In this document: positions 11,520-22,242 of the stretch, piece after piece
Layout of the letters: every line of letters starts with the position of its first letter
Numbering within the stretch: the first letter of the stretch is position 1
From: Rhizophagus irregularis
Taxonomy: Eukaryota > Glomeromycota > Glomeromycetes > Glomerales > Glomeraceae
Direction of reading: 5' to 3'
Length of the DNA stretch: 64,000 bases
Assembly: GCF_026210795.1 (NCBI RefSeq)
Contig: NC_089445.1
Coordinates: 372,001-436,000 of the forward strand
Program-made: the position numbers and the translations under genes
Notes under the pieces: generated by a model
Databases searched by the model: none
What the model was told of the DNA's origin: nothing
Seen by the model: only the letters and a program-made list of their open reading frames with translations

Positions 11520-12530
11520 TCACATCTTCAACTGCCCTTCAGAATTACTCTGATTAATAGCCATAATTGCATAAGAAGTAAGAATTTCACCTGGTGCCAA
11601 CGTTAAGACACCTATTTTAAAGAAAAAATGAATTGATACATGCCCTACAAAATTTACAAAATTTTTTAGTCACTATCACCTCATACCATATGAGGTTTAC
11701 CACCCTGTTAATTATGCCTAAGCAGGGAACCCCAGGACACCCATGTGGCCATCATAGGATCTATGGTAAATGAACTCATATAGTATTCAATAACAATTAC
11801 TAAGTAAGTGACATGGCATAGGAGATATGTGTCATTTCCAACGGGAACCTGGCCTTCCCTTCCATATGGATCAGCTTGGGGATCACCTATATGGCATCAT
11901 TGTAGCTATGCCTTCGTGCACAAAAGCAGATAGCTACTAGCCTGTAGCAAATGGTACGTACTACGAGCACATAAACCCCTATGTCAATTATAACAGTTCA
12001 CCATCCGGAAGACTTTCAGTGAACCCTGCAGTGTTACACCTACACATACGTCCATCCGGTAAACTATTATAATTATACTTACCACTTAATGATATGACCT
12101 AGCCTCGTTTAGTGTTAGCTTGTCCACGATCGAAGGAGCTCTAATAGTAGAAGAGAGATCCGCAGGAGAATGAGAAGAAACGGAACCAGAAGCTGGAGCG
12201 TGAATAGAGGCTTCAAGAGAAGAGTTTTCCAGAGCGGTAAGTTCAGCAGTATTTTGAGTATTCATTACTTCCTATACGAGCTCTATTGAGAAGTGAAAAC
12301 AAGTGAATATTCGCGATGCGTAACCAAAGGAAGAATGATAACAGTAATAAAATTGCAGTATCGTAAATACAGTAGGTACCAAATTTGGCAAGAACCACAA
12401 TACGTCTAAACTGACAGGAGTAGTTAGAATGGTTTTTCACTTACAAACAAGTTTTTAATATCTAATGAAACATATGTTTGTCCAAAGGCAGTAAATACAG
12501 TTCTTGATGTTGATATATCTTTTTTTTCCG
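11520..12530 (-). pseudogene. Gene fragment of unknown family, minus strand
   Basis: Three exon-like pieces with good splice sites can be read on the minus strand. About 12530-12445 (VFTAFGQTYVSLDIKNLF) is followed by GTAAGTG; 12271-12086 starts FEVMNTQNTAELTALENSS and ends TLNEARSYH-stop; 11611-11520 reads VLTLAPGEILTSYAIMAINQ and ends QLKM-stop. In another frame, the end of the middle piece would give ISLSG, joining smoothly to VLTLAPGEI, which suggests that the serine-rich middle piece is foreign to the original gene or that the gene is rearranged. I do not recognise the family. No start codon was fixed. Confidence 0.4.
11640..12082. other. GC-rich island within the fragment, possible repeat
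   Basis: This interval is visibly richer in G and C than its neighbours (for example CAACGGGAACCTGGCCTTCC near 11838). It would be an unusually long intron (about 470 bases against the usual 60-150 here) of the minus-strand fragment. It contains a small hairpin CCTCATACCATATGAGG. It may be an inserted interspersed element, but no terminal repeats or polymerase III boxes could be assigned. Confidence 0.4.
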
Positions 12531-12538
12531 TCTTAGTA

Positions 12539-12690
12539 TTTACTTGCGCGTGAAAAGAAATTACTTGCGCGTAAAAAAAAATCACTTGCGCGTGAAAAAA
12601 AGGTATTTACTTACGCGTGAAAAAAAAGGTATTTACTTACGTGTAAAAAAAAGGTATTTATTTGCGTGTGAAAAAAGGTATTTGTTAGAT
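12539..12690. repeat. Minisatellite with TTACTTGCGCGTGAAAAA core
   Basis: Six to seven imperfect copies of a 17-27-base unit (TTACTTGCGCGTGAAAAAA, with or without AGGTATTT) lie between 12539 and 12690, decaying to TTTGCGTGTGAAAAAAGG. The CpG-containing GCGCG core stands out in this AT-rich sequence. Confidence 0.8.
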
Positions 12691-13189
12691 ATTTATTTGA
12701 AAAGAAAGTATTTATAAAAAAAGTATTTAGTTGTGTTTGAAGGAGGAATGAAAGAGATGGAGGAGAGATATGTATTAAAAAAAAAGAAAAGAACTGTATA
12801 AATATTATTTTTTTTGTTGTACAATGATGAAAAAGTATAAATGATATCAATATCTGCAATCAATTAAATCAATTACTCAACAATATCAATACGTATGGTT
12901 ATATTGTAGCTTTTAATTACCTAATCATGACGTATTTACCTTTATATACATCTTTTTATTCATATGAATAATTATAATTAACTTTTAACAACTTATACAG
13001 ACAGACACAAACTAACACAAGCCACCGATTTTATTAAGTATATCATAATCATTTATTACTGCATATGCTTTAAAGTAGGTAATATTCTTTTTACCGTACA
13101 ACGATTTACGATATGATGTAAAATTTCAAGAGAGTTGTCTTTAAGAGATTTAAATGGCGTATGAAAAAACTTTTATTCCTTAAAAAAAT

Positions 13190-13680
13190 TTGTCGAAAAA
13201 TTGTTTTTTCAATGGCTGACTACTATTTTGAATAATTTCATTATTTGTTGAGTTATTTCCTAATTCACGTGGTTTTCCTTGTTGATTATTATAATTTGAT
13301 CCTTTATTCGAAATTACTATGTTTGTAGGAGTAACAGTTTATCATCATATATTTCATTATTCGTAACTCCAGGATTTGAAATATTATTTCTATTTTCATT
13401 ATTATTTAATCTAGGGATGTAAAAAGAAACATAAACAAACTAAGATTAAAATCAAATCTCTACCCTCCAATAATTGAATTAACTATTGGTATAGTATCAT
13501 TGCTTGAAGCACTTCCTGTTGATTGAGTTGACGGTGCACTTCCCTCTGATTGAGTTGATGGAGTAGCTCCTGCACTTCCGATATCCGATGGTTGTTTAGC
13601 ACTTCCAGCAGTACTCAGACCTCCCTCCCGTTGGTATAGTAAAACTTGGAAATGGATCTTGAGTATTTACTTCATGTACA
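13190..13680 (-). pseudogene. Ser/Thr-rich C-terminal gene fragment
   Basis: The minus strand encodes a low-complexity segment (SEGSAPSTQSTGSASS, about 13600-13500) then TIPIVNSIIGG. A GT-AG intron of about 70 bases (about 13464-13407) follows, then an Asn-rich tail (NNENRNNISNPGVTNNEIYDD). Such tails follow the membrane segment of Glomeromycotina cell-surface (Kelch-type) proteins, but here neither the repeats nor a transmembrane helix is present. Upstream, PFPSFTIPTG lies in a different frame from the serine-rich part. It is probably a truncated, decayed gene. Confidence 0.4.
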
Positions 13681-13974
13681 AATTGAAATAAAATTATAAA
13701 AATAATAAAATTAAAATATGATTTATTTAGGTTAGAATTTTTGTTACATTTATTGCAGTCTTTTTGTAGTGACATTGCGATAAAATCACGTGACTTCGAA
13801 AATAATACATATCACATTATGATAAAGAAATATTATTTCAATGTAATATGATTATCAACTTAGCTTTTAGTTTGACGTCTCCCTTTTAAATTTGGAATAT
13901 CCTTAGAATATTATAATATTCCATAATAAAACAAGGGTCAAGATATATTTTTGATTTACATAGTTGACCGCGCA

Positions 13975-14055
13975 CCACGGGTATTACCTGTTTGCTCAGA
14001 TACTCACAAATACCCGGATTGTATCCGGGTAAACGGGTAACAGGTCACAGCTCTA
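13975..14055. other. Possible hAT-like terminus
   Basis: Read on the minus strand, 14055-13975 begins CTAGAGCTGTGACC and contains GTTACCCG and ACCCGG motifs. TAGAGCTGTG is typical of hAT element ends. A matching opposite end and a target duplication were not found. Confidence 0.3.
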
Positions 14056-14554
14056 GTCTAACCGTCACGTCTACGTAATTCTTGTGTTACCATAAACGGG
14101 GTAGTAATTGTTATATAAGATATAATACAGTAAATATAAACTTTTAATGGGTGATGTACAGTTAAGAATTGTTTTATGTACAGTATAACATAGTATGATC
14201 CTTTATTAAATCAATATACGATATGTTGCTACTGCAATTAAATATCTATTAATATAATTGATAGCCACTACCATTTGTTGGTATACCTCAGGTTCCAAAC
14301 TTGTTCTTAGATATTCTAACCATATTTTTGATTTGCCTTATAGTTCAGATTTTGAATGCTTCTGGTTCAAATTTTATGTATTCATAAATAAAAAAAAAAT
14401 AAATCAATTCCTAATACTGTTCACACATCGACGGTTGACATGATTTAAATTATGCCCTGTAAAAAAAAGTCGATCCGCTTTTTATATTCCATCTTTTTTC
14501 GTAAAAGGCTCATATTTCCGGAATTAATAAGTAAATCCTTTGTATCAATTCATT

Positions 14555-16808
14555 TTTAGACGTTAATATATGTCTTCCGGCTGGTTAGTTATAGAAAATC
14601 CTTTTGTGTAGCGTTTGATCTCGGTAGTTCAGTACAACTCCTTGACTCCTTTTCTTTCGAATGGGTAAACGAGATGTGAAATTATGAATATTTCACATTT
14701 TGTGACAAAAATTGGTGTAAGAAGTTTTAATTTGCTAGAATTTAGTTAGAATATATAAAAAAATATTTCAGTTATTATTTACAGTAATTAATTATTCGAA
14801 TTTTTTCTATATTTATTATATTTATTAAGATTTATTTTCTCCAGAATTTTTAATATAAAAATTTGTACTATTTTTTTTTGCAAATTTTCGTTTCTTGAAA
14901 TTCAATGATATAGTGAATGAATATTACATACACACTACATACATCTAATAATCTTTTTTATTTGCCCTCCAAATTGAATCATCAGCAACTTGTATCTAAG
15001 GGTATCCACACCAGTCGTTATAGAGTACAACAATCTTCATACGATAGTATTACAATTAGCCAAACTTTTCATGTCTTTTGTTTATAGCACAATTTATAAA
15101 GACGTTAATAATATCTGTAAGAATCTAAAGACCGAAAATCATTCATCAAATTTTCGGAATTTTTTTATTTTTTATTACAAAAGAGTGATGACCATGAAAC
15201 AATAATTGTAAACGCAGGAGGGATCACATAGTATTTCGCTTTGTTTGACTATATGAGCTCCACCCTTCGTGGAAGAGAAAGGCTACCTAAAGAAAAACTC
15301 CACCGCCCAGGTAACCGAAATTTCCGGAAATATTAAAAGATGATTTGCTGGACAAATTATCACATGACCAAAATGTTTGTTACTATAACTATATAAAAGA
15401 TTATCAAAAGTAAAACTTAGTAAAGAAAAATTAGCGTGTAAGGTAAGTTGCAGTACGCATGTCATACATTTTATTTTTACACACTGTGCTGTACAGTTAC
15501 TTTTTAGCATGCCAAAAAGTTATTTATTGTCATTTTCCTTTTTAGCATAAAACTTACAGGCTATTTAATCATTTCATAGCAGTTAAAAACTTTTCTAATT
15601 AGAACTTAAGGGGTTCTACCAAATTCACTATCCACTAAATCCACTTTTCAATAAGTTCAATATAAAGTAGTAAAGATCAACTTGTTATGAAATCATTCCA
15701 ATAAACATGGCATGAATAATGGTCAAAAAAGAGGAATATCCAGCATGTAGATGATACCATAAAATATATCAGTTATATTTTAATAAAACGCCAAAGTCAA
15801 ATGCGATATTCCCGTTATAAAAGATTGTGGGGGTTGGTTGGGAAAATGGAAATCCAGAAAACCAAAACATTGAACATTATAATTTTATTTTAGTATAACT
15901 TTTTAAATCTATAAATAAATAAATGTAAATACAATAATTTTTTTTTTAATTCGCGTCTTTCATAATCTGATTTCATTAAAAAATCTCGCGGTTGGATTTT
16001 TAGGTAATATACTCTCTTAAATATTTAAAATCGTGAACTTTTGTAGAAATTGTTCATTGCGAATGAATTAAAAACATTAAGTAATTTTATAAATGAAATA
16101 ATATTCAAAGAATGGGAATTATTCAAAAAACAAAAATGATCGGTTTCTTTCTTTTTCAAGTAAATATGAATCAGTAATGCGGTGTAATTTGAATTTTTCG
16201 ACAATATGCGGATTTAAAGTTAAGCTTTACAAGTAAATATTAATTAATTTGAGATAAGCCCAACCACAAATCAAGAAAAGATGATTCGAAATATTTGATG
16301 ATTCGGAATTAATCCGTTTATCAAAGAAGGTATTCAATTATTTTTTGTCACTACACTGATCTCCTGATTGTTTTATGGAAAATTTTCTTATAAAAGGACA
16401 ATGTTTTCAACTTACTCTTCCTGCAGAATTCTTATAAAAGGATAACGTTTTCAACTTACTCCGACTATAATTAAACTTTCATCTATCAAAAAAAAAAACA
16501 AAATGATAAAGCAAACCTATATTCTTGTAGTCATTTTATTCGCTATTCTTTCAATAGCCAACGCTATTCCACATCAACTTTATAATATAAAAGAGCCATT
16601 ACCTTTGCCGCATGCCCTACAGGATCTCCAAACCTAATCACTGTATCAATTAAACCTGACCCTCCCTTGGCAACCTGCAGTACTAATCGAAGTAACCATT
16701 TCATTTATTATTAATTGAATTCAGACTTGAAAAAATTCAATGTCAGAAAATTCTTTCTATTGTAATTGAATAACGTAATACAAATTTTGAATTCTAAAGT
16801 ATTGAATA
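14555..16808 (+). repeat. Inverted segmental duplication, arm A (transposon-free)
   Basis: This segment matches the reverse complement of 35780-42285 over its length, with many substitutions and small indels. Matching blocks include 14640-14960 with about 42200-41890, 14980-15150 with about 41820-41640, 15950-16130 with about 41250-41090, and 16140-16500 with 41040 to 36490 on either side of a transposon. Arm A lacks the pogo-like element and shows the single TA at its insertion site (about 16165). It carries a small block (about 15155-15310) not seen in arm B and has lost most of the ML gene. Confidence 0.8.
16503..16720 (+). pseudogene. ML-domain secreted protein, truncated copy
   Basis: The start ATG, signal peptide (ILVVILFAILSIANAIP) and first mature residues match the intact gene at 36024-36479. 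A short indel then shifts the frame (LYNIKEP instead of LYKRATT). After CCTCCCTTGGC the sequence jumps straight to the 3' flank of the intact gene (CTAATCGAAGTAACC), so about 450 bases including nearly all of the lipid-binding domain are deleted. The promoter block with TATAAAAGG is kept. The locus can encode no working product. Confidence 0.85.
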
Positions 16809-17283
16809 CTGTAATTTGTTATTCCTTTACTTACTGTACTAAAAACTAAAATTCCAATGTCTCGTGAAATTCATATATCATGAAATTTTTTGTGACGATC
16901 AATCTCAAGAACAAATAACGTTACATACTGTAACGTTATATAAAAAATATATAAAATATATGAACAATCAAAACAATGAATGACAAAACACAATTATTTA
17001 AATTTTTTCCAATTATCCAAAGTATTTGTTTAAATAGCCAATTTATCTCAAATTAAGTCAATTTGCAAAAATAATTTCTGTGGTTAACCACTTTTTTATA
17101 TTGTTCTTGAACTTGTTATAAATTTTACACAATAAAAATCGCAAAATTTCGATGTTTATAAGTTTTTTTTTATTTATAATAAAAAAAAATAATATATATA
17201 ACTACATAATAATAAATTACTATCGTTTTATCTATACAAACCATAAAATAATACCAACTTAACAAAACATTTTAAATTATAAC
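16809..17283. other. Intergenic, 3' side of citrate synthase
   Basis: AT-rich. It contains short palindromic words such as TTACATACTGTAACGTTATA and is the probable 3' UTR of the convergent gene. No coding sequence is supported. Confidence 0.4.
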
Positions 17284-19877
17284 TTATAATTTTGATACTG
17301 TTTTTTTGTTATCAAAATCAGCCACTAAACTTCTTTTACTAAACGTTTTAGTAAATGGATCCTGCAGAAAAAACAATTTGTTAATTTTAATTAACGATAA
17401 AAGAGAAAGGTAAAAAATTATTTTTGCCAAACGCTTACTGTAAAGTTAGTGACATCATAATTTGTTTCTTCTTCACGAAGTTCTAATGGAATATAAGATC
17501 TAACATTTGGTCCAACATAAACTTGTCTTGGACGCCAAATTTTTGCATCCTTACTTTCTAATGATTCTTTCCAATGAGCTAACCACCCTGCAATACGTGG
17601 AATTGCTACACATCAAATAAAATAAAGTCAGAATAGAACTTACCCTATGGGTACTAAAAATGTACATAAAAGTACTTACCAAATAAAACTGGGAACATAT
17701 CTGTTGGGAATCCCATTGCTTTATAAATTAATCCAGAATAAAAGTCTACGTTTGGATATAGTTTTCTTTTTACAAAATATTCATCTTCTAGTGCAGCTTT
17801 CTCCAATACAACTGCAACGTCTATAAGTGATTCACGTCCACAAACATCAAACACCTATCAATCATAATAAAATTAATTGATGAAAAATAACCCTCTTAAC
17901 ATAAAGGGCCTAGATAAACTTCTTTTACCTCATAAGCAATATTTCTAATAATCTTTGCACGAGGATCATAATTCTTGTATACTCTATGGCCAAAACCAAA
18001 TAGTTTTCTTTTCCTTTGTTTTACTTCTTCTAAAAATCCAGGAACTTTATCAGCTGATCCAATTTCTTCCAACATTCTCAACACTGCTTCGTTAGCTCCT
18101 CCGTGAAGTGGACCATATAAAGCAGCTGAAGCACCAGCAACTGCACTGTATGGATCAACCAAAGAAGAACCTATATGACGCATTGCTGCTGTTGAACAAT
18201 TCAACTCGTGATCTAAAATTGAAGCAAAGCAATAGGCAAGTGACAATGATTATCAGACAATCACAAAATTGTTTCAACAGATCTCTAAAGAACTGAGATA
18301 TTTAATTTCAAAATAATACAACTATTATTAAATTAAATTAATCATACCAGCATGAAGAATAAATAAAACATCAAGAGCTTTGGCTAATTTTGGATTTGGT
18401 TTATAATTTTCTTCGGACAATCGATCAAGCATATACAAGAAATTCTCTGTATAAGAAAGATTATTCTGTGGAACATTGTACACACTAAAAAATAACGACA
18501 AAATAATATATAAAGCATTTTTTTTTTTTACTAAAGTAATGAATTAAACTAAATCTTACCGTCCAATACGATGACGATATGCCATACTAATGATTAAAGA
18601 ATAATTTGTTAGATAAAAAATTTAAAAATGTCAGAAGGGAATTTTGAGTTCATACTCACGCTGCCAAGGTTGGTGTTTTTCCTAATAATCTGAAAATTTG
18701 TTTATTTCGAACTTTTTCATCACGGATAAACAAATCAGATCCCTAATTAGAAAAAAAAAATAAAATAAAATAAATTCCGAATTTAATTTGCAAATGAAAA
18801 TATAATAATAAAATGAATCTTACAGCTAAGGCCGGATTAGCATCAGGATGAAAAGTACTCATAGCAGCAACACCACTAATAAATAATCCCATTGGGTGTG
18901 CATCATAATTGAAGTTACGCATTAATTCAGCAACATTAAAATGTACAAATGTATGATGCATAACCTCATTAAAAAAGTTATGATACTGTTGTTTTGATGG
19001 AAGTTCACCGTAAATCAAAAGATAAGCAACTTCAATGTATGTAGATTTCTCAGCAAGTTGTTCAATGGGATAACCTCTATATAAAACATTACCGCGTGGT
19101 ATTGAGTTAGATACAATATATACAATATGCGGAAATTAGTTAGATAAAAAGAAATGTACCGATATCTTAGAACGCCAGTATCGCCATTGATGTAAGTGAT
19201 TTTCGATTGCGCAACCGCAGTATTTTGAAATGCTAAAGTGTGGCAAATTAATATCAACGTGATGAATTTGGAAATTCAAAACAAATTAAAGGTTTAAATA
19301 CCTGGATCATATACTCTATTAACAAGTTCAAAAGTGAAGTAATAAAACAATAATCAATTTAAATTCCGATTAAATATTAGATCAATGAAATTAATTTACC
19401 TCAATCCTTTACCGCTCTCATCCTCTTCACGAGATCCAGGAACAGGATCTGCAGTAATTTCTTTAAACTTAAGTGCAGATACAGTATTGTTCTCGATTGG
19501 AATTTCGTAAAGCTTATTGGTACGATTATCTAAAACCGTAAGAGATTGAGTATTTGAACTGTAAAAATATTTTCGCAAGGATTCAGCGCATGACACAACA
19601 GTAATCAGCAAAAGAACAAAAAAAAAAAAAATTCTTATCAACCTTCTTGGTAGAACTATCACAGCTGTTGGTTGTGACGGAATTTTACCCCCAGCTTTTA
19701 CTGGAGAAGGTAAAGACCAAGTAGTGCCGGAAGACTTATCAGTTAAGATAATTTCAGAACTTATTTAATAACAAAATGAAATTAATAAAATTTTTGTTAA
19801 AAAAAAAAAGAAACTTCTTAAAATTAAGCTTACTTATTAGCTTTTTTACTCGACTCTGGCTCATCTCCTTTGGCCAT
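17284..19877 (-). CDS. Citrate synthase, peroxisomal type (C-terminal SKL)
   Basis: Condenses acetyl-CoA and oxaloacetate to citrate. The start [12 protein letters not shown] lies at 19877-19840; about ten exons follow. Clear family blocks are [17 protein letters not shown] (about 19540-19490), [20 protein letters not shown] (19075-19020), [16 protein letters not shown] (18890-18850), [15 protein letters not shown] formed by splicing at about 18350/18215, [11 protein letters not shown] with the first catalytic His (about 18115), [14 protein letters not shown] with the second (about 17995), and NVDFYSG with the catalytic Asp (about 17755). The last exon ends KKTVSKL-stop: SKL is a canonical PTS1 signal, and no mitochondrial presequence is evident, so a peroxisome/glyoxysome location is inferred, like yeast Cit2. 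In a fungus fed host lipid this would supply the glyoxylate cycle. No lesion was found; the intron between 19660 and 19565 contains a misleading open frame. Confidence 0.92.
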
Positions 19878-21231
19878 AATATTTCACAATAAGAGTTTGA
19901 TCAAACGACTAAAAAAACTCGAATGTTAAAAAAAATAAAAAAGCTTTTATAATTTCATGAGAGATAACAGATAATCTAGCCTATCATGCCTATCATGATA
20001 AACACTAATGATAATAATGATAATCATAATTTTACGTAATTATCATTATTACTGTACGATCACTATGATCTTATCGGAAAAATTGTGCTAGTTAAAAAAC
20101 CTTTTTAACGGTCTAGCCCTCCAGTCCAGGAAAAGATCGGGTCAAGATCCCGGAAGAACTCCCAAGCAATTTACTGTATGCTTTACGTAATGTATGGCAT
20201 CGTAAAAAACGTTTTTAAGTACTTCAAAGTTTATGAATTTCACTCATTTTTTCCGTCAAATTAAGTATATTATATTAAACAAAGATTTTATACAATAATA
20301 ATTGTCCGGAGCAAAGCGAAAGACAACTTGCCGTACTGTCTTAGATAAATTTATATTAACCTATGCATTTTTGATTTTTTCCTTATCTACGTCTACGTCA
20401 AATTATTATTTTTTTTTAGTACACGCTGTGTAACGAACAAAACTGATTTTCCAACACACGTTTTACCATATGTCATCTCAATTTTCTTAAAGATAAAATA
20501 GATTTTGAATAATCACATGATTTATACATGATGAGATGTCTAATGTATATTTTATTTACCTGCTTTTGGTCAAATAAGTTCTTAAACTAGGAAAACGTCC
20601 ATCACGTTGTTTAGTCATTCGGTTAATAATTTGAAAATTCGATCATGTTTATTGATAAATTAAAACTGCTCTTCCCTAAAAGGGATTTTGTATTAGGTGA
20701 ATCTGCATTTGTACGCTTGTATTAAAAAGGATTATTATGAAAGGATGTTTAAAAATAACAATAAAATGAAAGGGATGTTTATTTTTGATAGTACGGAGAA
20801 GTTTCGGAGTACCGGATTATAAAGTACCGAATTTTTAATATATATAAAGAAACAAAGACTCGTTTATATCATTCAAAAATTTTTTTTTGATTTTACCTTA
20901 CGTTAAGACAAAAAAAACTTAATATAAAAATCCGTTTTAACCCATCTAACGTAGTTAACAACCCATCTAACTTACGGTAGGTTTTTTATTTTTAAGCTTG
21001 TTTTTCTATTTCTATTTCTTTCTTTTCGGTTATTTTTTTCTTACCAAAATCTTGTTATAACTTCTTTTTTTTCTTCTGTAGTTTCTTATTTACAAAAATA
21101 TTTCGAAGTTAAACATTGAAAGAAGCTAAACTTGACTTTTTTAATACTCTTTATTTTTTACTTTCTATAGTAGAGGATTGTTTAAATAATTTTTAATTAG
21201 GGTGGCTTAGCATTAGCACGTGATAATACGG
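19878..21231. promoter_or_regulatory. Divergent intergenic region
   Basis: This separates the minus-strand citrate synthase from the plus-strand HMG protein, so it should hold both promoters. It contains repeated TAATGATAATAATGATAATC words (20000-20050) and pyrimidine tracts before 21100. No gene is seen. Confidence 0.4.
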
Positions 21232-22242
21232 ATGGACAAAGTCAACAAACCCACCGAAATGCTTCAATCTGAAAACCCTTTGAAAAATGAATGTTTTTTA
21301 CATTATTTGATACATAACAATGTGCCTTGTGATTTCAATAGACTTCATAATGATCCTTCGTACGCGCAAGCCTTGTATGGTGATTACTTTAACCATTTAA
21401 TTTCTGAATACTTCAGACCAAATTTTCCGCCAATCATAAACGTGGAGGAATATGTCAACGAAAATGAAAAAAATAAGAAAATCAAAGACATGAGTATTAT
21501 GAACAAAAGGAATGGTTTTATGGTATACCGAAAAACACTCAATAAACATCTGGAAATATTAGGGGTACGTATTACCATGCAGCAACTGTCTCCTCTGGCT
21601 GGATCATTATGGGGTAGTGAACCAGAACAAGTAAAAGATTACTATAAAGAAGTTTCAGAAAAGATAAAAAAATTACATAATAATCGAGTAGAGAATTATA
21701 TAAAAAATAATTGTAAACGTTCATCAGAGGATAATTATGATTATGAAAATATGAGCAGTAAAAAAATTAAGGAGCTGATTACAAAAAATGGAGGAAATGC
21801 CTTTATTATTTTTAGAAAACAACTTAATGAAGAATTAAGATCATTAGGATACAACTATAGTATGCAGGAACACTCAAAGATTGCTAGTTATCTTTGGAGT
21901 ATACAACCAAAAGAAGTGAAAAGTTGTTTTAAAGAAATTTCGGGTCAATTTAAGAAAACACTTAATGATCAATTAAAGCAAATGATTTGTAAATCAGACA
22001 ATGATAATAATGAACCAATCATTAATAACGACTCCTTGAATATAAAATCAAACAATGATGACAATGGATTGAACATGAGTTATATAAAACTAGACAATGA
22101 TGCGTCCACAAATGATGTTCACGATTCCTGCTGGACGGGAGAATCAAAACCATATGGATCGTTCACAAATGACTTCAATAATTACCTGAAATTGGGACCA
22201 GAATCAATCGTTGAAAATTCAATCGAAGAGAATTTTTTTTGA
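21232..22242 (+). CDS. Protein with two tandem HMG-box (MATA-like) domains
   Basis: An intronless 336-residue frame beginning at ATG 21232 (MDKVNKPTEM); an earlier GTG at 21220 is not a plausible eukaryotic start. Two similar segments look like divergent MATA_HMG boxes. Box 1 is about residues 92-150 (NGFMVYRKTLNKHL ... SLWGSEPEQVKDYYKEVS); box 2 is about 188-247 (NAFIIFRKQLNEEL ... YLWSIQPKEVKSCFKEIS). Both keep the N-x-F-x-x-(Y/F)-R-K opening, the (L/I)W helix and the K/R-rich end. The N-terminal 90 residues and the acidic Asn-rich C-terminus have no recognised domain. The likely role is DNA-binding in the nucleus. Single-box proteins of this family are massively expanded in Glomeromycotina; a paired box is less usual. 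Stop TGA at 22240. Confidence 0.75.
   Translation: MDKVNKPTEMLQSENPLKNECFLHYLIHNNVPCDFNRLHNDPSYAQALYGDYFNHLISEYFRPNFPPIINVEEYVNENEKNKKIKDMSIMNKRNGFMVYRKTLNKHLEILGVRITMQQLSPLAGSLWGSEPEQVKDYYKEVSEKIKKLHNNRVENYIKNNCKRSSEDNYDYENMSSKKIKELITKNGGNAFIIFRKQLNEELRSLGYNYSMQEHSKIASYLWSIQPKEVKSCFKEISGQFKKTLNDQLKQMICKSDNDNNEPIINNDSLNIKSNNDDNGLNMSYIKLDNDASTNDVHDSCWTGESKPYGSFTNDFNNYLKLGPESIVENSIEENFF

Noticed and set aside
12611-12859. Phe/His-rich open frame
   Set aside because: Arises from the minisatellite and poly-T sequence; no family feature.
18108-18296. Plus-strand open frame across citrate synthase exons
   Set aside because: Shadow of the minus-strand coding exons.
19396-19662. Hydrophobic start ([17 protein letters not shown]) as a possible signal peptide for citrate synthase
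   Set aside because: This is the translated intron between 19660 and 19565; the exon before it continues the N-terminus from 19877.
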